DNA of 64,000 nucleotides from Pseudomonas sp. BCA17 (GTDB lineage: Bacteria > Pseudomonadota > Gammaproteobacteria > Pseudomonadales > Pseudomonadaceae), in NCBI RefSeq assembly GCF_004519405.1, contig NZ_SGWI01000009.1, forward strand, positions 124,001-188,000, read 5' to 3'. Both the position numbers and the translations under genes were made by a program. Every line of letters begins with the position of its first letter. The first letter of the stretch is position 1. Positions 10,410 to 18,631 of this stretch are shown in pieces. A model generated the notes under the pieces. The model did no database searches. It saw only the letters and a program-made list of their open reading frames with translations, and was not told the origin of the DNA.

Positions 10410-10635
10410 AACCTCGAGGGGGAGTAGGAATTGCCTGTAGGTAAGTACAGCGGCGCCACCTAATAGGGCGTCGGCGGATTCCTTGATCGCTCTAAATTGG
10501 TGCGTGAATTGGCTTGATGCACCCGATATGGGCGTTTTCGGATTTGTCCTACGGGCCTTCAGGATTCTCCGTTCAAAACATTACCGACATGATCATTAGG
10601 CTGTGCGCCGTGTTTAATCCACTGCGACGTTCATC

Positions 10636-11133
10636 ATGTTTAGATCATTGTGTTGTTTAGTGCTTATCAGCCTGTCTTTTGTCATTTCATCGGCTTCGGC
10701 TTCCTTGCAGCCCCACCCCACCTTCAGTACCTCGCTGAAGGAAACGGCCATCGACGATGTCGTCGACCGCGCCCATGAACTGCTGGGCACACCTTACAAA
10801 TGGGGTGGCACTTCGGTGCAACAGGGCTTCGATTGCAGCAGCTTTCTGGTCTACCTGTTCAAGACGCAAGCCCGTATCCAGATACCACGCACCACGGCGG
10901 CGATGCACCGTTCCTCGGCCCCGACCATCAAACGCAACGCCCTCAAGCCTGGGGACGCGGTGTTTTTCAAAGGTAACGGACGCGGTCAGGTCAGCCATGT
11001 GGGCCTTTATATAGGCGAGGGCAAATTTATCCATTCGCCGCGCACCGGCAAGAACATCCGCATCGATTCGTTGAGCAACCGTTACTGGAACAAGAACTAC
11101 ACCACGGCCAAGCGCTTTCACCCGGCGGGGTGA
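10636..11133 (+). CDS. NlpC/P60-family (C40) cell-wall peptidase
   Basis: Exported peptidoglycan endopeptidase of 165 residues. A signal peptide covers residues 1-23 (MFRSLCCLVLISLSFVISSASAS). The catalytic domain carries the nucleophile in GFDCSSFLVYLF, the catalytic His in VSHVGLYIGEGKFIHSP, and the preamble AHELLGTPYKWGG that starts almost every NlpC/P60 domain. Family members cleave D-Glu-mesoDAP bonds in stem peptides. It stands alone between ureE (divergent) and the desT-like gene (convergent, 5 bases apart). Confidence 0.9.
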   Translation: MFRSLCCLVLISLSFVISSASASLQPHPTFSTSLKETAIDDVVDRAHELLGTPYKWGGTSVQQGFDCSSFLVYLFKTQARIQIPRTTAAMHRSSAPTIKRNALKPGDAVFFKGNGRGQVSHVGLYIGEGKFIHSPRTGKNIRIDSLSNRYWNKNYTTAKRFHPAG

Positions 11134-11138
11134 TGGCG

Positions 11139-11771
11139 TCATTCGGTGCTGCCCAGGCCTTGCCAGTGCTTCAAGCCGATGAAGATAAAGCGCAATTGCT
11201 GGGTGATTTTCGCCTGTGGCGTGAGGTGCGGCGGCAGCGCGTGGGCGGGCGGATCAATGATATCGGGCAGGGTGGCGAAGACACTTTTGACGATCAAGTC
11301 GGCCATCACGTGCAAGCCGTCTGCGTCGAGGTGTTGCAACTTGGGCATCAGCGTGAGATCTGCGGCCAGGTCGCGGGTGATGTCTTCGCGCAGTGCGCCG
11401 ATAGCTTGACGCACGGCCAGGCAGCCACCGTATTGCTCGCGTGCCAGAAACAGGAACTGCGAGCGGTTGGCCGACACCACATCCAGAAAGATCCGGACCG
11501 AGGCATCGATAATGCCGCCCATCACGAATTCATTGTGGCGCACCAGGCGAATCGTGGCGCGGAAGGTTTGGCCGACTTCACTCACCAACGCCAGCCCAAG
11601 CTGGTCCATATCGGCAAAGTGCCGGTAGAAACCGGTGGGCACGATTCCCGCCTTCTTGGTCACTTCCCGCAGGCTCAGGCTGCCGAATCCTCGGCCACAC
11701 TCCATCAGATGGCGGGCTGCGTCCATCAGGGCGAGGCGGGTCTGTTGCTTCTGTTCGGCGCGGGGCAGCAT
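11139..11771 (-). CDS. desT: TetR-family regulator of unsaturated fatty-acid synthesis (DesT/FabR-like)
   Basis: 210 residues. The N-terminal helix-turn-helix reads GSLSLREVTKKAGIVPTGFYRHFADMDQLGL, which closely follows E. coli FabR ([30 protein letters not shown] as recalled), and the ligand domain follows it. DesT in P. aeruginosa senses the saturated/unsaturated acyl-CoA ratio and represses desCB; there it also neighbours ureE, which supports the name. Here no desCB genes are adjacent: the next gene on this strand upstream is a repeat-rich exported protein. The control target is therefore elsewhere or has been lost. Confidence 0.75.
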   Translation of the reverse strand: MLPRAEQKQQTRLALMDAARHLMECGRGFGSLSLREVTKKAGIVPTGFYRHFADMDQLGLALVSEVGQTFRATIRLVRHNEFVMGGIIDASVRIFLDVVSANRSQFLFLAREQYGGCLAVRQAIGALREDITRDLAADLTLMPKLQHLDADGLHVMADLIVKSVFATLPDIIDPPAHALPPHLTPQAKITQQLRFIFIGLKHWQGLGSTE

Positions 11772-11880
11772 GAGCGGGAGGGCTTAGTCGGCAAGTACAG
11801 CGATGCACTCTAGCAAAAGCGCTTTGCCGGCGTCGAACTTGGCGGGAGCAATGCGTGATGCGGTCTATATAAAAGCAAAA

Positions 11881-11906
11881 GCCCGATCGGCTGATCGGGC
11901 TTTTTT
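11881..11906 (+). terminator. Rho-independent terminator
   Basis: GCCCGATC-GGCT-GATCGGGC followed by six T on the plus strand, with AAAAGC on the other side so it can also act on the minus strand. It lies downstream of the minus-strand repeat-protein gene (stop at 11923) and upstream of the desT start. Confidence 0.85.
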
Positions 11907-11922
11907 CCGGGCCACCACGGGC

Positions 11923-12294
11923 TCAGCTCTGTGCTTGATGCAGTTCTTGCAGACGGTCTGCACCGCCTTCAGCAACGCCGTCGGTATAGGCACGTTTGTT
12001 GGCTTGTTCAGCGCCGCCTTCTACCAAACCTTTCTCTTGCAGGCGATCATAGCCACCTTCAGCGACGCCTTCGGTGTAGGCGCGTTTGTTGGCGTGTTCC
12101 GAACCGTTTTCAGCAACAGCACCTTTGGCGTAGTCGCGATTCTCTTCTTCTTGCGAACCGCTGCGGGCCAGGGTCTGGCTGGATTGCATGACTTGAGCTT
12201 TGTTCTGTGGGGTGGCTTGTTCGGCAGCTGGCAAGGCAAACGCACTGGAAGCCAGGACGGACAGCAACACGGTAGCGAGTAGTTGGCGTTTCAT
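11923..12294 (-). CDS. Small exported protein with internal repeats, function unknown
   Basis: 123 residues from the ATG at 12294, which follows a strong CAAGGAG ribosome binding site. Residues 1-20 (MKRQLLATVLLSVLASSAFA) are a clear signal peptide. The mature part is very hydrophilic and has a repeated module: NKRAYTEGVAEGGYDRLQE, then GLVEGGAEQA, then NKRAYTDGVAEGGADRLQE, preceded by a more diverged NRDYAKGAVAENGSEHA. No cysteine and no enzyme motif is present. The unit resembles low-complexity stress or periplasmic proteins, but I do not recognise the family. It has its own terminator at 11881-11906. Confidence 0.8.
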   Translation of the reverse strand: MKRQLLATVLLSVLASSAFALPAAEQATPQNKAQVMQSSQTLARSGSQEEENRDYAKGAVAENGSEHANKRAYTEGVAEGGYDRLQEKGLVEGGAEQANKRAYTDGVAEGGADRLQELHQAQS

Positions 12295-12423
12295 GAGAGT
12301 TGCTCCTTGGGAGGGCGATAAAGTGGGTACAGAGCTAATGCTACTCTTGATAAGTCGATATAAAAGTTCATAAACACAATGGTAATAATCAACAGAATTG
12401 ATTGTTCCGTGCAGAGGCTCTAG

Positions 12424-12449
12424 CGCGGGCCTCTCAAGCCCGCGGTTTT
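12424..12449. terminator. Strong hairpin in the gap between the repeat protein and asmA
   Basis: CGCGGGC-CTCTCAA-GCCCGCG followed by GTTTTG. It lies in a 356-base gene-free stretch (12295-12650) between two divergent genes, so it is either a leader attenuator of the plus-strand transcript or a barrier hairpin. Apart from promoters for the two genes I see nothing else in the gap. Confidence 0.4.
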
Positions 12450-12650
12450 GCACCGTGGTGGGTATTTTCGACACGAGCCCGGGTAACAATGGTGCGCCGT
12501 TGATGATTTAAGCTGTCGGTTCGGTCAGGAAAACGGCTTTTTTCGGCTAAAACCGCAGACCGGTTAAACCCCCGGGCGGTTTGCCAGTCACAGCTTTATA
12601 AGTTGCTCCAATGGAGTAGCCTTGCCAGTCGTATTCAGGAGTCCTGTGCA

Positions 12651-14717
12651 ATGACGCGCACTCGTAAAATTGTGGTTTGGAGCTGCGCCAGCTTCGTTCT
12701 GTTAATCGCCGTGGTGGTAATGGTCCTGGCATTCTTTGACTGGAACCGCATCAAGCCGCCCCTCAACGCCAAAGTCTCGGAAGAGCTGCATCGCCCGTTC
12801 GCCATCAATGGCAACCTTGCGGTGGTGTGGCAACGTGAGCCCGATGAAGGCGGCTGGCGTGCCTGGGTGCCGTGGCCCCACGTGATCGCCGAAGACCTGA
12901 CCCTGGGCAACCCCGACTGGTCGAAAAAACCACAGATGGTCACGCTCAAGAAAGTGGAGTTGCGCATTTCGCCCTTGGCGTTGCTGGTGCAGCGTGTGGT
13001 CATCCCACGCATTGACCTCACCGAGCCGAGTGCCGACTTGCAGCGCCTGGCCGATGGCCGCGCCAACTGGACCTTCAAGTTCGACCCCAAGGATCCCAAT
13101 GCCGAACCTTCAAACTGGGTGGTAGACATCGGTGCCATCGGCTTCGACAAAGGTCATGTGACCCTTGATGACCAGACGCTGAAGACTCAGCTGGACGTCA
13201 TCATTGACCCGCTGGGTAAACCCATCCCCTTTGGCGAGATCGTCGGCGATGCCGATGCGAAGAAGGCCCTGGAAAAAGGCTCGGCGCCCCAGGACTATGC
13301 GTTCGGTCTCAAGGTCAAAGGCCAGTATCACGGCCAGAAACTCGACGGCACCGGCAAGATCGGTGGCCTGCTTGCGCTGCAGGACGCGGCCAAGCCTTTC
13401 CCGTTGCAGGCTCAGGTGAAGGTGGCCGACACCAGTATCGCCCTGGCCGGCACCCTCACCGATCCGCTGAACCTTGGAGCCCTGGACCTGCGCCTGAAGC
13501 TCTCCGGCAGCAGCCTGGGCAACCTGTACCCGTTGACCGGTGTGACCCTGCCGGACTCGCCGGCCTATTCCACCGACGGCCATCTGATCGCCAAGCTGCA
13601 CGAAACCAGCGGCGCGTCCTTTCGCTATGAAAACTTCAACGGCAAGATCGGCAACAGCGATATCCACGGTGACCTGGGCTACGTAGCCAGCCAGCCACGG
13701 CCAAAGCTCACCGGTACCTTGATCTCCAACCAACTGTTGATGGCCGACCTTGCCCCCTTGATCGGCGCAGACTCCAACGCCAAGCAAAAAGCCCGTGGCG
13801 GCGCGAGCAAGCAGCCGGCAACCAAAGTGCTGCCGGTGGAAGAGTTCCGCACCGACCGCTGGCGCGATATGGACGCCGACGTGGAGTTCACCGGCAAACG
13901 CATCGTGCACAGCGCCGAGCTGCCCTTCACCGACCTCTATACCCACTTGGTTCTCAATGACGGCCAGCTCAGCCTCGAACCCCTGCGTTTCGGCGTGGCG
14001 GGCGGCAAGCTGGACGCGCAGATCAGCCTGAACGGCCGTACCACGCCGATGGAAGGCCGGGCCAAGCTCACCGCGCGCAACTTCAAGCTCAAGCAGTTGT
14101 TCCCAACCTTCGAACCGATGAAAACCAGCTTCGGCGAGCTCAACGGCGATGCGGATATTTCCGGGCGTGGCAACTCCGTGGCGGCGCTGCTGGGCACTTC
14201 CAATGGCGACCTGAAGATGTTGATCAACGATGGCGCCATCAGCCGTGGCCTGATGGAAATTGCCGGGCTCAACGTGGGCAACTACGTGGTGGGTCGCTTG
14301 TTCGGCGACAAAGAAGTGAAGATCAACTGCGCGGCTGCCGATTTCGGCATCAAGACGGGCTTGGCGACCACGCGGCTGTTTGTGTTCGACACCGAGAACG
14401 CCATTATCTACATCGACGGCACCGCGAATATGGCCACGGAGCAGTTGGACCTGACCATCACGCCGGAGTCGAAAGGCTTCCGCCTGTTCTCCCTGCGTTC
14501 GCCGCTGTACGTCAACGGGCCGTTTATCAAGCCCAATGCAGGGGTCAAGGCCATTCCGCTGGCATTGCGGGGGGCGGGCATGGTTGCGTTGGGTGTGATT
14601 GCCGGTCCGGCTGCCGGTTTGTTGGCGTTGGTCGCACCGAGCGGTGATGAACCCAACCAATGTGCGCCGCTACTGCAGCAGATGAAGGAAGGTAAAGCGC
14701 CGAAAACCGTTAAGTAA
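12651..14717 (+). CDS. AsmA-family protein
   Basis: 688 residues from the ATG at 12651, which follows CAGGAG. One N-terminal membrane segment (residues about 7-28, VVWSCASFVLLIAVVVMVLAFF) anchors a long periplasmic beta-rich body typical of AsmA/YhjG/TamB-like bridge proteins thought to move phospholipids between membranes. The family's C-terminal AsmA_2 region is visible: TSFGELNGDADISGRGNS, then GTSNGDLKMLINDGAISRGLMEIAGLNVGNY. A final hydrophobic stretch (ALRGAGMVALGVIAGPAAGLLAL) precedes the polar C-terminus. It stands alone and is followed by a REP-like hairpin. Confidence 0.88.
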   Translation: MTRTRKIVVWSCASFVLLIAVVVMVLAFFDWNRIKPPLNAKVSEELHRPFAINGNLAVVWQREPDEGGWRAWVPWPHVIAEDLTLGNPDWSKKPQMVTLKKVELRISPLALLVQRVVIPRIDLTEPSADLQRLADGRANWTFKFDPKDPNAEPSNWVVDIGAIGFDKGHVTLDDQTLKTQLDVIIDPLGKPIPFGEIVGDADAKKALEKGSAPQDYAFGLKVKGQYHGQKLDGTGKIGGLLALQDAAKPFPLQAQVKVADTSIALAGTLTDPLNLGALDLRLKLSGSSLGNLYPLTGVTLPDSPAYSTDGHLIAKLHETSGASFRYENFNGKIGNSDIHGDLGYVASQPRPKLTGTLISNQLLMADLAPLIGADSNAKQKARGGASKQPATKVLPVEEFRTDRWRDMDADVEFTGKRIVHSAELPFTDLYTHLVLNDGQLSLEPLRFGVAGGKLDAQISLNGRTTPMEGRAKLTARNFKLKQLFPTFEPMKTSFGELNGDADISGRGNSVAALLGTSNGDLKMLINDGAISRGLMEIAGLNVGNYVVGRLFGDKEVKINCAAADFGIKTGLATTRLFVFDTENAIIYIDGTANMATEQLDLTITPESKGFRLFSLRSPLYVNGPFIKPNAGVKAIPLALRGAGMVALGVIAGPAAGLLALVAPSGDEPNQCAPLLQQMKEGKAPKTVK

Positions 14718-14738
14718 CGGTGGTAACCGAGAAACTGA

Positions 14739-14762
14739 TGTGGGAGGGCAAGCCCTCCCACA
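14739..14762. terminator. REP-like palindromic hairpin after asmA
   Basis: TGTGGGAGGGC-AA-GCCCTCCCACA is a perfect 11-bp stem between the convergent asmA-like and ferritin-like genes and can serve as a two-way terminator. Confidence 0.7.
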
Positions 14763-14783
14763 TAGGTATTGCGGTGTTAACGA

Positions 14784-15314
14784 TTACAGGCTTTCGAGGA
14801 TATCCGCCATGTCGTCGGCATGCTCTTCTTCCTGCGCCAGAATCTCCTCGAACAGGCGGCGGGTGGTCGGGTCTTTATCGCCGATGTATTGGATGATTTC
14901 GCGATAGCTGTCCACCGCAATACGCTCCGCCACCAGGTCTTCGTAGACCATTTCCTTGAGGTCCTTGCCGGCCACGTATTGAGCGTGGGAGTTTTTCGAC
15001 AGCAGGTCGGGGTTGAACTCCGGCTCGCCACCCAACTGCACGATGCGTTCGGCGAGTTTGTCGGCGTGCTCGGCTTCCTGGGTCGCGTGCTCAAGGAACT
15101 CATCGGCGGCGACGGAGGCTTTGATACCACTGGCCATGAAGTAGTGACGCTTGTAACGCAGCACGCAGACCAGTTCAGTGGCCAACGACGCGTTGAGCAG
15201 GCGGATGATTTCTTCGCGGTCGGCCTCATAGCCTTCGGTCACGGCGCCGTTTTCAACGTTCTGGCGGGCGCGGCTGCGTAGGGTCGCGACGTCAGTCAGG
15301 TTTGCTTGGTTCAT
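14784..15314 (-). CDS. Ferritin-like protein (bacterioferritin-type)
   Basis: 176 residues with a four-helix ferritin fold. Iron-ligand motifs are ASLATELVCVLRYKRHYF and FLEHATQEAEHADKLAERI (E and ExxH of the first pair), then DLVAERIAVDSYREII and FEEILAQEEEHADDMADIL (second pair). No heme-ligating Met as in classic Bfr is evident in the usual place, so it is a non-heme ferritin-like or Dps-like protein, probably the counterpart of the P. aeruginosa gene annotated as probable bacterioferritin near desT. It would act in cytoplasmic iron storage or oxidative-stress defence. A good ribosome binding site (AGGAG) precedes the ATG. Confidence 0.82.
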   Translation of the reverse strand: MNQANLTDVATLRSRARQNVENGAVTEGYEADREEIIRLLNASLATELVCVLRYKRHYFMASGIKASVAADEFLEHATQEAEHADKLAERIVQLGGEPEFNPDLLSKNSHAQYVAGKDLKEMVYEDLVAERIAVDSYREIIQYIGDKDPTTRRLFEEILAQEEEHADDMADILESL

Positions 15315-15485
15315 CTCAATCTCCTGGGAGTAATCCGGTTTTGCGCCACGCTCTGCTGGCGTGGTAGCTCCAAGTTGTGAGTCCTGAGTGAAGCAAAAAG
15401 TTTTATCGGATTTACCGACAACGTCATAAGGCGGACTTGAGGTTGGGCTAGGCTGCTGGAATCAGGTTTGGAGGATGCCCGTTTC

Positions 15486-16376
15486 ATGTCGCAGTCGTTG
15501 GCCACGCGTTATCCCTTGGTGCTGGTGCCAGGCATGCTGGGCTTTGTGCGCCTGGGGTGGTTTCCCTACTGGTACGGCATCGTTCCGGCGCTGCAGGCGG
15601 GCGGGGCGCAGGTATTTCCTGTGCAGGTGGCGCCGCTCGACTCCAGCGAGGTGCGCGGCGAGCAATTGCTGGCGCACATCGAGCGCATTCGTCGCGAGAC
15701 CGGCCTCGCCAAGGTCAACCTGATCGGCCACAGCCAGGGTGCGCTCACGGCGCGTTATGCTGCGGCCAAGCGCCCCGAATGGGTGGCATCGGTGACGTCG
15801 GTGGCCGGGCCCAACCATGGCTCCGAACTGGCCGACCATTTCCACCTGCATTACCCGCCCGACGGTGTTAAAGGCCGCATCATCAGCGCGCTGTTTCATC
15901 TGGTCGCCTGGGTGATGGGTGTGCTGGAAACCGGCTATCGCGGGCCGCGCTTCAAGGCGGACCTGCGGGCCTCGCATCTTTCCCTCACCCGCGAAGGGGT
16001 GGCGCTGTTCAATCGCCAGTACCCACAGGGTCTGCCGCAGACATGGGGCGGGCACGGCCCGGAGGAGGTCAACGGCGTACGCTATTACTCATGGTCGGGC
16101 ACCTTGCAACCGGGTATCACCGACCGTGGGCGCAACCTGTTCGATGGGAGCAATCGAAGCTGCCGCTTGTTCGCGCGCAGCTTCGTGCGGGAGAAGGGCC
16201 AGTGCGACGGCATGGTCGGGCGCTACAGCTCGCACCTGGGGTTGGTGATCGGTGATGACTACGCCCTGGACCACTTCGATATCGTCAACCAGTCCATGGG
16301 CCTGGTGGGTAAGGGCGCCGAGCCGATCCGGTTATTTGTCGAGCATGCCGCGCGCTTGAAGGACGCCGGGCTTTAA
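15486..16376 (+). CDS. Alpha/beta-hydrolase lipase (family I-like), apparently not exported
   Basis: 296 residues. The body resembles family I Pseudomonas lipases: YPLVLVPGMLGF, the oxyanion/nucleophile region VNLIGHSQGALTARYAA with Ser in GHSQG, the catalytic Asp in GQCDGMVGRYSS, and the catalytic His in DYALDHFDIVN. Two cysteines (SNRSCRLF and GQCDG) sit where the conserved disulfide of these lipases lies. Starting at the ATG at 15486 there is no signal peptide, and no foldase (lif) gene follows, so export by the usual route is doubtful. An upstream in-frame start at 15468 adds only six residues. Confidence 0.85.
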   Translation: MSQSLATRYPLVLVPGMLGFVRLGWFPYWYGIVPALQAGGAQVFPVQVAPLDSSEVRGEQLLAHIERIRRETGLAKVNLIGHSQGALTARYAAAKRPEWVASVTSVAGPNHGSELADHFHLHYPPDGVKGRIISALFHLVAWVMGVLETGYRGPRFKADLRASHLSLTREGVALFNRQYPQGLPQTWGGHGPEEVNGVRYYSWSGTLQPGITDRGRNLFDGSNRSCRLFARSFVREKGQCDGMVGRYSSHLGLVIGDDYALDHFDIVNQSMGLVGKGAEPIRLFVEHAARLKDAGL

Positions 16377-16388
16377 TGGGGGAGGGGC

Positions 16389-17264
16389 TCAGGCGGCCCT
16401 GACCGGCGTCGTCCAACGCTCCGACAGAATCACCCCGCCCAGCGTCAGCAAGCCGCCCACCAGGTGATACAGCGCCAGCTCTTCCTTCAGCACCACCGCC
16501 GCAATCAACGCGGTGATCAACGGCAGCAGGTTGAAAAACAGCGTGGTGCGGCTCGGGCCCAAGGTCTTCACCGAATGCATCCAGGCCAACGGCGCCGCCA
16601 TTGATGCCAGCAAGCACGCATACAGCACCAGTGGAATATTCGCCCAGCCCAAACCCGCCTTGGCTGAGAACAGGAACAGCGGAAACAGCACCACCACGGC
16701 CACCAGCACCTGCAGGTACAGCAAGACCAACGGTGGCAGGCGCAACTGCCATTTTTTCAGCAGGGTGCTGTAGACCGCGTAGGCGAGGGTGGCCACCAGC
16801 ATCATGCCGTCGCCCAGGTTGACCCCATGTTGCAGCAGCGCGCCCAGGCTGCCGGCCGACACCACGACGACCACGCCGGCAAACGACAGCACCGCGCCGG
16901 CCAGTGCGCCGAAGGTGAGCCGCTGGCCGAGGCTGATGATTGCAGCGGTCAGTGCCATCAAAGGCATCAGCGACAAGATGATGCCCATGTTGGTCGCGGT
17001 CGTCAGGGACGCGGCGTAATACGCCAGGCTTTGGTACACGGCCATGCCGAGCACGCCGAGGATGAAGACCTTGCCCAGGTTCGCGCGGATGTTCGTCCAA
17101 TGGGCAATCACGGGCTTGAGCATGAACGGCGTGAACAGCAGTGCCGCCAGCAGCCAGCGATAAAAGCCGATCTCCGCCGGGAAAAGCGAGCCCACGGCCA
17201 GTTTGTTGACAACGGTGTTGCCGGCCCAGATAAAAATGGCCAGCAGTGGATACGCGTATTGCAT
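16389..17264 (-). CDS. EamA/DMT-family transporter
   Basis: 291 residues with about ten membrane segments arranged as two EamA repeats; the first opens YAYPLLAIFIWAGNTVVNKLAV and the second covers AYAVYSTLLKKWQLR onward. Members export amino acids and other small metabolites. The ATG at 17264 starts directly at the first membrane helix; the reading frame extends upstream but into the promoter of the divergent araC-type gene. The two genes are 97 bases apart and divergent, so the regulator very likely controls this exporter. Confidence 0.85.
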   Translation of the reverse strand: MQYAYPLLAIFIWAGNTVVNKLAVGSLFPAEIGFYRWLLAALLFTPFMLKPVIAHWTNIRANLGKVFILGVLGMAVYQSLAYYAASLTTATNMGIILSLMPLMALTAAIISLGQRLTFGALAGAVLSFAGVVVVVSAGSLGALLQHGVNLGDGMMLVATLAYAVYSTLLKKWQLRLPPLVLLYLQVLVAVVVLFPLFLFSAKAGLGWANIPLVLYACLLASMAAPLAWMHSVKTLGPSRTTLFFNLLPLITALIAAVVLKEELALYHLVGGLLTLGGVILSERWTTPVRAA

Positions 17265-17361
17265 CGAGGGAAACCTGGTGTGTTGACGAGACGGGATTAT
17301 CCGCTGTCTGGATAGAAGCTTATACTGCGAACCAGACAACCGACCCCTGTATCCAGACAAC

Positions 17362-18150
17362 ATGGCCAGACATACCGTACGCCTCCCGGATTTCCGCCGG
17401 CTGCCAAGCCCCGTGTACTTCCGTTACTCCGATTTCGCCCCCGATACCGAGTGCACGCCACATGAGCACTTCTGGGGATCGCTGGATTATTCCTCCAGCG
17501 GCGTGATGCGCATGGAAGTGGCCGGCAGCCGCTTCATGTCGCCGCCGCAGTACGCGGTGTGGGTGCCGCCGCATACCGAGCACAGTTCCTACAATGCCGA
17601 GGCGATTGTCTACCACTCAGTGGGCTTGGCGCCTGAACTCTGTGAGCAACTGCCGCCGCAGCCGTGCACCCTGGCCATCAGTGATATCCTCAAGGCCATC
17701 CTGCGCGACTTCGCCCGGCGCGGCGTCAATATTCCGCGGGCCGACGCCGATATCCGCCTGGCCCAGGTGCTGGTGGACCAGCTCAAACAGGCGCCGATTC
17801 ACGATTGCTTCCTGCCTTACGCGCGCAACCCGGGGCTGCTGGGTGTGCTGGAAGGCCTGCAGGCCGACCCCGGTGATAATCGACCGTTGGCGCAATGGGC
17901 CGAGCAGGTGCACGTCAGCGAGCGCACCTTGGCGCGGCAATTCTTGCGGGAGTTGGGCATGAGCTTCGGCGAATGGCGCCAGCGTTTGCGCTACCTGGCC
18001 GCCATCGAAGCGTTGGACAGCGAGCGCAGTGTGCAACATGTCGCCTTCGACCTGGGCTACAGCACCGCGTCGGCCTTCATTGCCATGTTCCAGCGCCACG
18101 CCGGTTGCACGCCGGAGCAGTACCGCCGGTCAAATATCCGCGGACGCTGA
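17362..18150 (+). CDS. AraC-family transcriptional regulator
   Basis: 262 residues. An N-terminal cupin-like sensor (residues about 15-100, with CTPHEHFWGSLDYSSSGVMRMEV and the metal-ligand-like His residues) leads to a C-terminal pair of helix-turn-helix motifs: LAQWAEQVHVSERTLARQFLRELGMSFGEWRQRLR and VQHVAFDLGYSTASAFIAMFQRHAGCTPEQYRR. It faces the EamA exporter gene and probably activates it in response to a small ligand. Confidence 0.88.
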   Translation: MARHTVRLPDFRRLPSPVYFRYSDFAPDTECTPHEHFWGSLDYSSSGVMRMEVAGSRFMSPPQYAVWVPPHTEHSSYNAEAIVYHSVGLAPELCEQLPPQPCTLAISDILKAILRDFARRGVNIPRADADIRLAQVLVDQLKQAPIHDCFLPYARNPGLLGVLEGLQADPGDNRPLAQWAEQVHVSERTLARQFLRELGMSFGEWRQRLRYLAAIEALDSERSVQHVAFDLGYSTASAFIAMFQRHAGCTPEQYRRSNIRGR

Positions 18151-18221
18151 AGATGTAACAGGTTTTGGCTACACTGCTCGTAGGCCATGCCCCTCCGGCA
18201 CGGTAACAGGGAGAAAACTCC

Positions 18222-18521
18222 ATGAAGATGTTGCGTGTTCCGCTGTTGATGATCGGTTTGCTGCTGTGTTCCCAAAGCTTTGCCGAGACCGCTCAGCAAA
18301 ACAAAATGACCACCTGTAACGCCGATGCCACCACCAAGGCGCTCAAGGGCGATGAGCGCAAGGCCTTCATGAGCACGTGCCTCAAGGCTGCCCCGGCGCC
18401 GGCCGCCAAGACCCTGACCCCTCAGCAGCAAAAGATGAAAGATTGCAACGCGTCGGCGAAAACCCAGGCCTTGGCCGGCGATGCGCGCAAGACTTTTATG
18501 AGCACTTGCCTGAAGAAGTAA
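18222..18521 (+). CDS. psiF: PsiF repeat-family exported protein
   Basis: 99 residues: signal peptide (residues 1-21, MKMLRVPLLMIGLLLCSQSFA), then two PsiF repeats, MTTCNADATTKALKGDERKAFMSTCLK and MKDCNASAKTQALAGDARKTFMSTCLK, each with two cysteines spaced for a disulfide. In E. coli PsiF is induced by phosphate starvation; its function is unknown. The start follows GGGAGAAAA. A strong hairpin downstream (18566-18599) probably ends its transcript. Confidence 0.9.
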   Translation: MKMLRVPLLMIGLLLCSQSFAETAQQNKMTTCNADATTKALKGDERKAFMSTCLKAAPAPAAKTLTPQQQKMKDCNASAKTQALAGDARKTFMSTCLKK

Positions 18522-18565
18522 TAGCCCCAAGCCATAGAAGGCTGCGACACTCGCACACAGCCCTC

Positions 18566-18604
18566 TGCTGCCGGAGCCGGTTACCTTGTTCCGGCAGCAA
18601 CATC
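18566..18604 (+). terminator. Hairpin terminator after psiF
   Basis: TGCTGCCGGA and TCCGGCAGCA pair over a 14-base loop (18566-18599), followed by ACATCCTTT. The stem is strong but the T run is short. Confidence 0.6.
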
Positions 18605-18631
18605 CTTTAACGTCGTTCGTTTTGAGGCTGT

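Noticed and set aside
13110..14660. A 516-codon open frame opposite the asmA-like gene
   Set aside because: Antisense shadow of a well-supported gene.
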